From Phylloscopus collybita (lineage: Eukaryota > Chordata > Aves > Passeriformes > Phylloscopidae): a stretch of DNA of 64,000 nucleotides. Both the position numbers and the translations under genes were made by a program. Shown here in pieces: positions 58,878 to 64,000 of this stretch (within the stretch, counting starts at the first letter, position 1; the number at the start of each line of letters is the position of its first letter). The notes beneath the pieces were generated by a model, which was not told where the DNA came from, did not search any database, and saw nothing but the letters and a program-made list of their open reading frames with translations. The stretch is from contig JAJNNQ010000023.1 of the NCBI GenBank assembly GCA_027886175.1, positions 9,441,001-9,505,000 of the forward strand, read 5' to 3'.

Positions 58878-61800
58878 AGGGGCTAAGTGTTGTTTGCCAA
58901 GGTTTAGAAATTTATTGCAAAAGCACTTTTTAGAGTTAAAAATCTCCCTGTGGTTTTGGTGATTTATAGATTTTACGGCCATTAAGTTCTTCTAGCATGA
59001 CTTTCATTGTATAATACAGTACAAGTGGTTCCTGCATCAAGTCCCTTGCTTCTGGCTTTGCTCAAGGTCAGGTTTAGAATGGTGCTAAGGGAGTTGTTGC
59101 CCCCTCCTGTCTACTTCCCTCCCCTTGTTAACCCTGTCCTGTGAGCTTTTGATGATGTGATAGTTCTTTGGCTGCCTCACTACCTCGATACCCACCTCGC
59201 TGCTTCTCTGTCTGGGCAGGGCTTGGTCATTTAATAAAAATGCATCAACCTTTATTTGTGAGAAATGTGAATGCACACCTGGAAGGAGCAGCAAGGACAA
59301 GCTGTCATCAGGTGTAACATTGCTCTGTGACTCAGCTTAGGTGTGTGCACTTGAATGGCAATTGCCCTGTTCCAGGTCACATTCATCCAGATGGCTCCCA
59401 GAACACCGCAAAGCATCTCCAGGACCACTTCCACCTTCTCCATCCCTGGCAGGCTGTGCAGCTCCAGCCCACTGCAGTCACACAGGGACCTGCAGAGAGC
59501 TGTCCAGCTGAGAGGGGCATGGTCCCATCCATCCAGGACATTGTGTTTGTCTCTGGTCCATCCCAGAGTTGGTGTTGGCAGGGTGCCCATCTCTGTAATA
59601 GCTGTACACCTTGCCCACAAGGTTGTTATTCCTAATCTTACAGGAAGTGCATGGATCCTGTCCAAACCAGGATGATTAAGAGATATGGGAGCTGCTGGCT
59701 CTTCAGGGTGAACAAGATGAGGTTTGCAGTGGGGAGGGAGCATCTCTCTGCTGCTGCTGAGGCACCAGCACTGCATTTTGTTTGGTACCAGCTAATTTCT
59801 CCTTCAGCCTTTCCCCCTATGCACTGACGGAGCTGCAGCCCTGAGGTTCGCCTCCTCCCCCAGGCAGACTCGTCACAGAGAGATTTTAAGAGAACATGGA
59901 CAAAAAGGCACCTGGTCCATGAACACATTAGGCAGACTCAGTCCATCAGCCCTCTCTGTGGGGAGCCCTCCATGCTGAGACCATAGTCAGCAGCGAGAGA
60001 GACATGTCAAAATGTCTGTTCAACTGAAACCATGAAACTGCTTTAGTCCATAGTGAAAAAACCTCACCATGCCCAGCAAGAGTTCTTTTATTGAACTGGT
60101 CCAGTGAAAGGTGCTCTCAGAAGGCTCCTTTTGTTATTTCAGGCTCTCAGCATTCCACCTCATGTTTCGTACATGAGCTTTGCTGAGCCTTATCACTGAA
60201 GGGTAAATTACATCCTTGTTACTGTACCAGGTATGTTCTGAGCAGGTAACACACAGCAGAGACTGGAAAAGCACAAAAACCTCTGGTTTTTTGTGGGGCT
60301 GGTACATGTTTATCTATTAGCAGTGAACTGGCTTCTCTGATCCAGCGCTGCAGTGAAATGCAGCTGGATGAGGGCCTTGCAGTATAAATCTGTTGTGATT
60401 TCTGCATTCTCTCACCTCTCCATTGGAACTCATACAAGGCATCTTTATGTTGGAGGAAAACAGATGCAAGCACAGTTTTGGCAGGCTGGGAGAAGGCAGC
60501 AGCAGCAGAAGCGCTGAGTATTTAAAAGAAGTTGCACTGTGGAAGGTCTGGCAAACACACAGTAATCAGTTTTTACCTATTTTGGGATTTCATAGGCAAT
60601 CAATAAATTGTCAAGGGTGTTTAAACTGGTAACTGAAGAGGACCCTGTGAACTGAAAGAACACGACTAGGGTCAACTAACCTTTAAAGGGACTCAGCAAG
60701 TTTAGAAATAGTGTTTTACTCTAAATGTTGTACCTGGGTTTGGGGTGAGGTACAGTGAGAAGGATAAAGCAGTCTGCTCACCTCTTGTACAGATGCTCCA
60801 AAGCAGAACTGCACGTAATCTGATTGGCGTTTGTAGGGGATGTTCTACACCAGAGATAATAATTTGAGCTCCAGTGACCATTTCTTACCTTATTTCTAGA
60901 GTACATCTAGGAGAAGCTCTCCTGATTCCCTTAAACAGGACCTGTTTGTTTTTACACTGAAAAGGTTGGTTGGTTTTGCTTTCCAAGCAATTCATTTTCA
61001 CTGTCTGTGACCCTGTGGTGACATGTTGTCATAATAACTACAGGGAACTTACATTTGCTGGAAAAATCAAAATGACATTTTTTTTTGGTCAGGCTGTTTG
61101 GTTTGATTTTAATGTGGGAAAAAATGAATCCACATACTGATACACAAAACATCAACAGATATCAAAAATAAATCAGCATATACCACTGGGAGATGATAAA
61201 TACACACGTTGACAGAAAAGGCAAGCTACATCCCTACTAAAAGGCAGTTGGAAAAGGCAGCTGTAGAAATGAGCAAAATCAAAACAGTAACTTCTTAAAA
61301 GGCTTTAGAAGGAAACAATTTCACAGAATAGGAACAGCCCTGTGGACCTCCTTGCTGTACATACAGGCATGAAGAGTCCAGTCCCACACACAGGTGGAGA
61401 GAAATGCCTCTCAAGTGACTATTATCCTGAGTGACAGCTGGACTGGGAACAGTGACCTGCTTACCTGAGCCTGAGAGATGTGATTTTCCAGCTGATGGAA
61501 GTCACCACATCATTACCCAAATCTCTTTTTCAAAATCTGCCTTTTCCTACTTAGTCCCCAGGCCCAGCACACTTTGCAGTCCATCTGTTTCTGGATAAGA
61601 GAAGGTGAAATCACATGTCAGTTGAGAAAATTACCTTTGTGTCAGATACTATCTTTCCAATAGTGTGTACAGTGAGCCAAGAATGCTGGGTCCAGTCCCT
61701 CACTGAGCTTCTTACAATAGCAAGACTAATTGATAGCAGTTTCACTGGGCACACTGCTAAAACACAAAAGTACAATCCCTTTGTAGCTGTGTGCCTTCAT

Positions 61801-64000
61801 CTCTTTTGGGGATTTTTGTATGGCATTTTGGATCCTTCTTCCATTCAGCCTTGTAGCCATTTAGATGTACTAATGCTGACCAGGCTGTGGTGGCTGATGA
61901 GGATGCACAGTGCAAGCAGTCCTGTAACATGAAGCACCCTTGTACAGCTTCTAAAGCTGTATGGAGCATTCATTTTCTATGCATTCAGGCTTTGTATTTC
62001 TGTCCCTTTCTACACAAAAATGCTGGCTGATTTATCATTCCTTCTAGTGTATTTCCCCCGGTGTCGCTCAAAGAGCAATGACGTGGATTTCTAGGTGTGA
62101 TTTTATACAAAGTTTCCTCCACTGCAGTTTGAATGACACATTTCTCTAAAGGGGGATTACTCGTGACATGGGACCTGAGGTCTGAGGGGGCTGCTGGGCT
62201 GTTGCATTGCCTGGGGCTGGCAGCTGCAGCAAAGCCCAGGGGGGAATTAGAGAAGATTAACACGGTGTGAGTGCTTTGGTCAGCAATCTGGCTGCTTGTT
62301 CGAGCTGAGCAGAAAGGGCTCCCTCCTTCCCTCAGCCCCAGGTAGTTTTGCTGTTGGTTGGGGGATTCCTTGCTACCCCCTCTCAGCACTGACAGTCCCG
62401 ATTCGTGCTCATCTCCTGCTGTCACAGCCTGCTTATCCCTGCTTCCCTTAACGTCATAGGAGTCAGCTGCTGTTCAAACCTGTCACCCTCATTCCAGACT
62501 TGGTAATTATCCCACCATAATGACTGGCACTTACTGCTCATTTCCTTCGCTGGTCCTCGGGGAAGGACGTTATCTCCCAGCCACACTTTTCTAAAGGTTA
62601 AGATCTTTCCCTTCAGCTAAGTGGAATATTGTTCCTTTAATCATACCTTTCTGCCTGATGTTTGTCATCTTAACTAATGTGTGTCTCCCTGAGCTGGATT
62701 CATCCCATACTCACCCCTCCCAGGATTTGTGTCAAAGCATTAATTTGCTGTGAAATTTCTTTCATTCAGTTTAATTTCTGCTGCTCAGGCTTTTTCATTT
62801 GAGGTCAGATCTCAAGGCCTACATTTCACGCTCTATATCTATGAGCATGCCAAAAGCCAACCACATTCCCTTTTAACAGCTGGGTTCAAAACTGATTTCA
62901 GGCTGAGAGACCTGAGGATGCCCAAATTGTGCTGCTCTGGGCAGGCCTCTGGCTGGCTCTCAGACCAAAATCTAAATTCTTTCTGAAAGTAGATGAATGT
63001 GAAGCACAGCGCTGTGTGCTAGTTGCATATTGTTGCTGGCTTAGCTTTGTGCGTTAAGGAGAGAATCTAACAATAAAGCAACAGTCAAGAGAAGTGGCTG
63101 TCTGAAGTGTAACACTTGCTTTGTAACTTTGAGGCTAGAAATCCAGCCTGTGAGGATTTGCAGACAAAACTGGGTGATACAATACCTTGTGAGTGCTGTT
63201 GCACTTAGCCGTGTTTTTGACCCGTGAACCGGAGATGAACAAGTGAAGTGCCATCGTAGGCCGGCACAAGAAGTGCCTTGTTCTGGTTTTGTGTCAGCCG
63301 TGCAGTCTGGAACCACTGCCTGGATTTCAGCACTGGCTTTCGGCTCTGCTTTGGTGAATTTTCTGAAGCTCCTGCTTGGCTCTGAGCACTGTGTTTTCAC
63401 TGGTGTATCCCTGGACACCCCCCTCATGTCAGAGCTGCTCCCTGTAAGAGACCTGCCTGGCTTGCTCTGCTCTCCCCACCCTCTCCAGCTCCTTCCTGCT
63501 GCCCTTCGGTATTTCGTTTGTTCTTTGCAAACCGTAACACCTCAATTAAAATGTAGATGTGCCAGCAAGGAGGGCAACAAGAAAATGTTTTCTGCCACTG
63601 TGGGCCCGACCCCACCCCTCTCCCTAGTTTTACTACAAAACATGGTAATTATTCTGGGAGTAGATCCTGTTTGGCTGATGTCTCGCAACTGAAAGCCATG
63701 AAAAACATTATTCTGTGTAAGTTCCCTTTATGTACTGATGAGAGCGATCACACACACCGCAAGCTGCAGAGGAAGAATATTTTCACTGAAAATCAATCCG
63801 TGCTGCAGCACTTGTAGATGAGCCTGATGTTATGCAAACATTTTCCTGCTCCTTATTTAAAGAAAAACATGCTGCACCCACATGACCAATTGCCTCATGT
63901 GTCTCTTGTGATCTGACTATTTCTGCTGTATTTGACTTATGCTAATGGAGACAATAATGGTCTGTGCCTCGTTTCAGCTTGTCACAGCTTTTGCTAACAG

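Larger units (their letters stand above)
35824..64000 (+). other. large first intron of the RAB11FIP4-like gene
   Basis: No exon encoding the expected continuation (human VEKLVKYLDPNDLGRINF) was found, so 28 kb is read as intron 1. It is AT-rich after about 36500. Apart from a perfect hairpin at 58844-58877 I identified no LTR, CR1, RNA gene or second gene. Three open frames of about 170 codons (51479-51988 minus, 53683-54204 plus, 59252-59776 minus) have no recognisable domain and are not called. Confidence 0.6.

Noticed and set aside
61985..62425. 146-codon minus-strand frame near the right end
   Set aside because: Low-complexity composition, no domain and no splice context; expected by chance.

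Overview
The window is vertebrate nuclear DNA from a bird. Its genes are split by GT-AG introns, CpG-rich promoters sit in AT-richer intergenic DNA, and the interspersed repeats are CR1 LINE tails plus short solo LTRs of avian type. The LTR types suggest a neoavian, probably songbird, genome; that is inference from remembered repeat families and no search was run. All product calls were made by translating exons, checking splice phase and comparing with the remembered mammalian orthologues.

Layout. (1) 1-5299, minus strand: TRIM25 (antiviral and oestrogen-responsive RING E3 ligase), exons 1-6. The C-terminal PRY/SPRY exons lie beyond the left edge. Its promoter, just right of 5299, carries an interferon-response-like element and an NF-kB-like site. 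(2) 5384-9790: intergenic DNA with a CR1 tail and a complete solo LTR. (3) 9791-15314, minus strand: COIL (coilin, the Cajal-body scaffold), a complete seven-exon CDS that closes exactly at 593 codons. Its first intron is a C-rich/GGGATC hexamer repeat that reaches the 5' splice site. (4) 15315-15439: a 125-bp head-to-head promoter. (5) 15440-25543, plus strand: SCPEP1 (retinoid-inducible serine carboxypeptidase), a complete thirteen-exon CDS of 441 codons with an intact Ser-Asp-His triad. (6) 25544-34477: intergenic DNA with a solo LTR and no convincing gene. (7) 34478-35387: a C-rich minisatellite of about 0.9 kb. (8) 35388-35823, plus strand: CpG-rich promoter and first coding exon of a RAB11FIP4-like gene (Rab11-family interacting protein, EF-hand N-terminus). 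(9) 35824-64000: 28 kb read as the first intron of that gene; no further exon was recognised.

TRIM25-COIL-SCPEP1 keeps the order and orientation known from mammals. The right neighbour differs: mammals have AKAP1/MSI2 there, whereas this window has RAB11FIP4. The genes share no pathway; they are neighbours by conserved synteny, and COIL and SCPEP1 share a bidirectional promoter. I found no undescribed multi-gene system. The most unusual signals are the tandem repeats at two gene starts, an open reading frame running through COIL intron 1, and the repeat and promoter architecture before RAB11FIP4.
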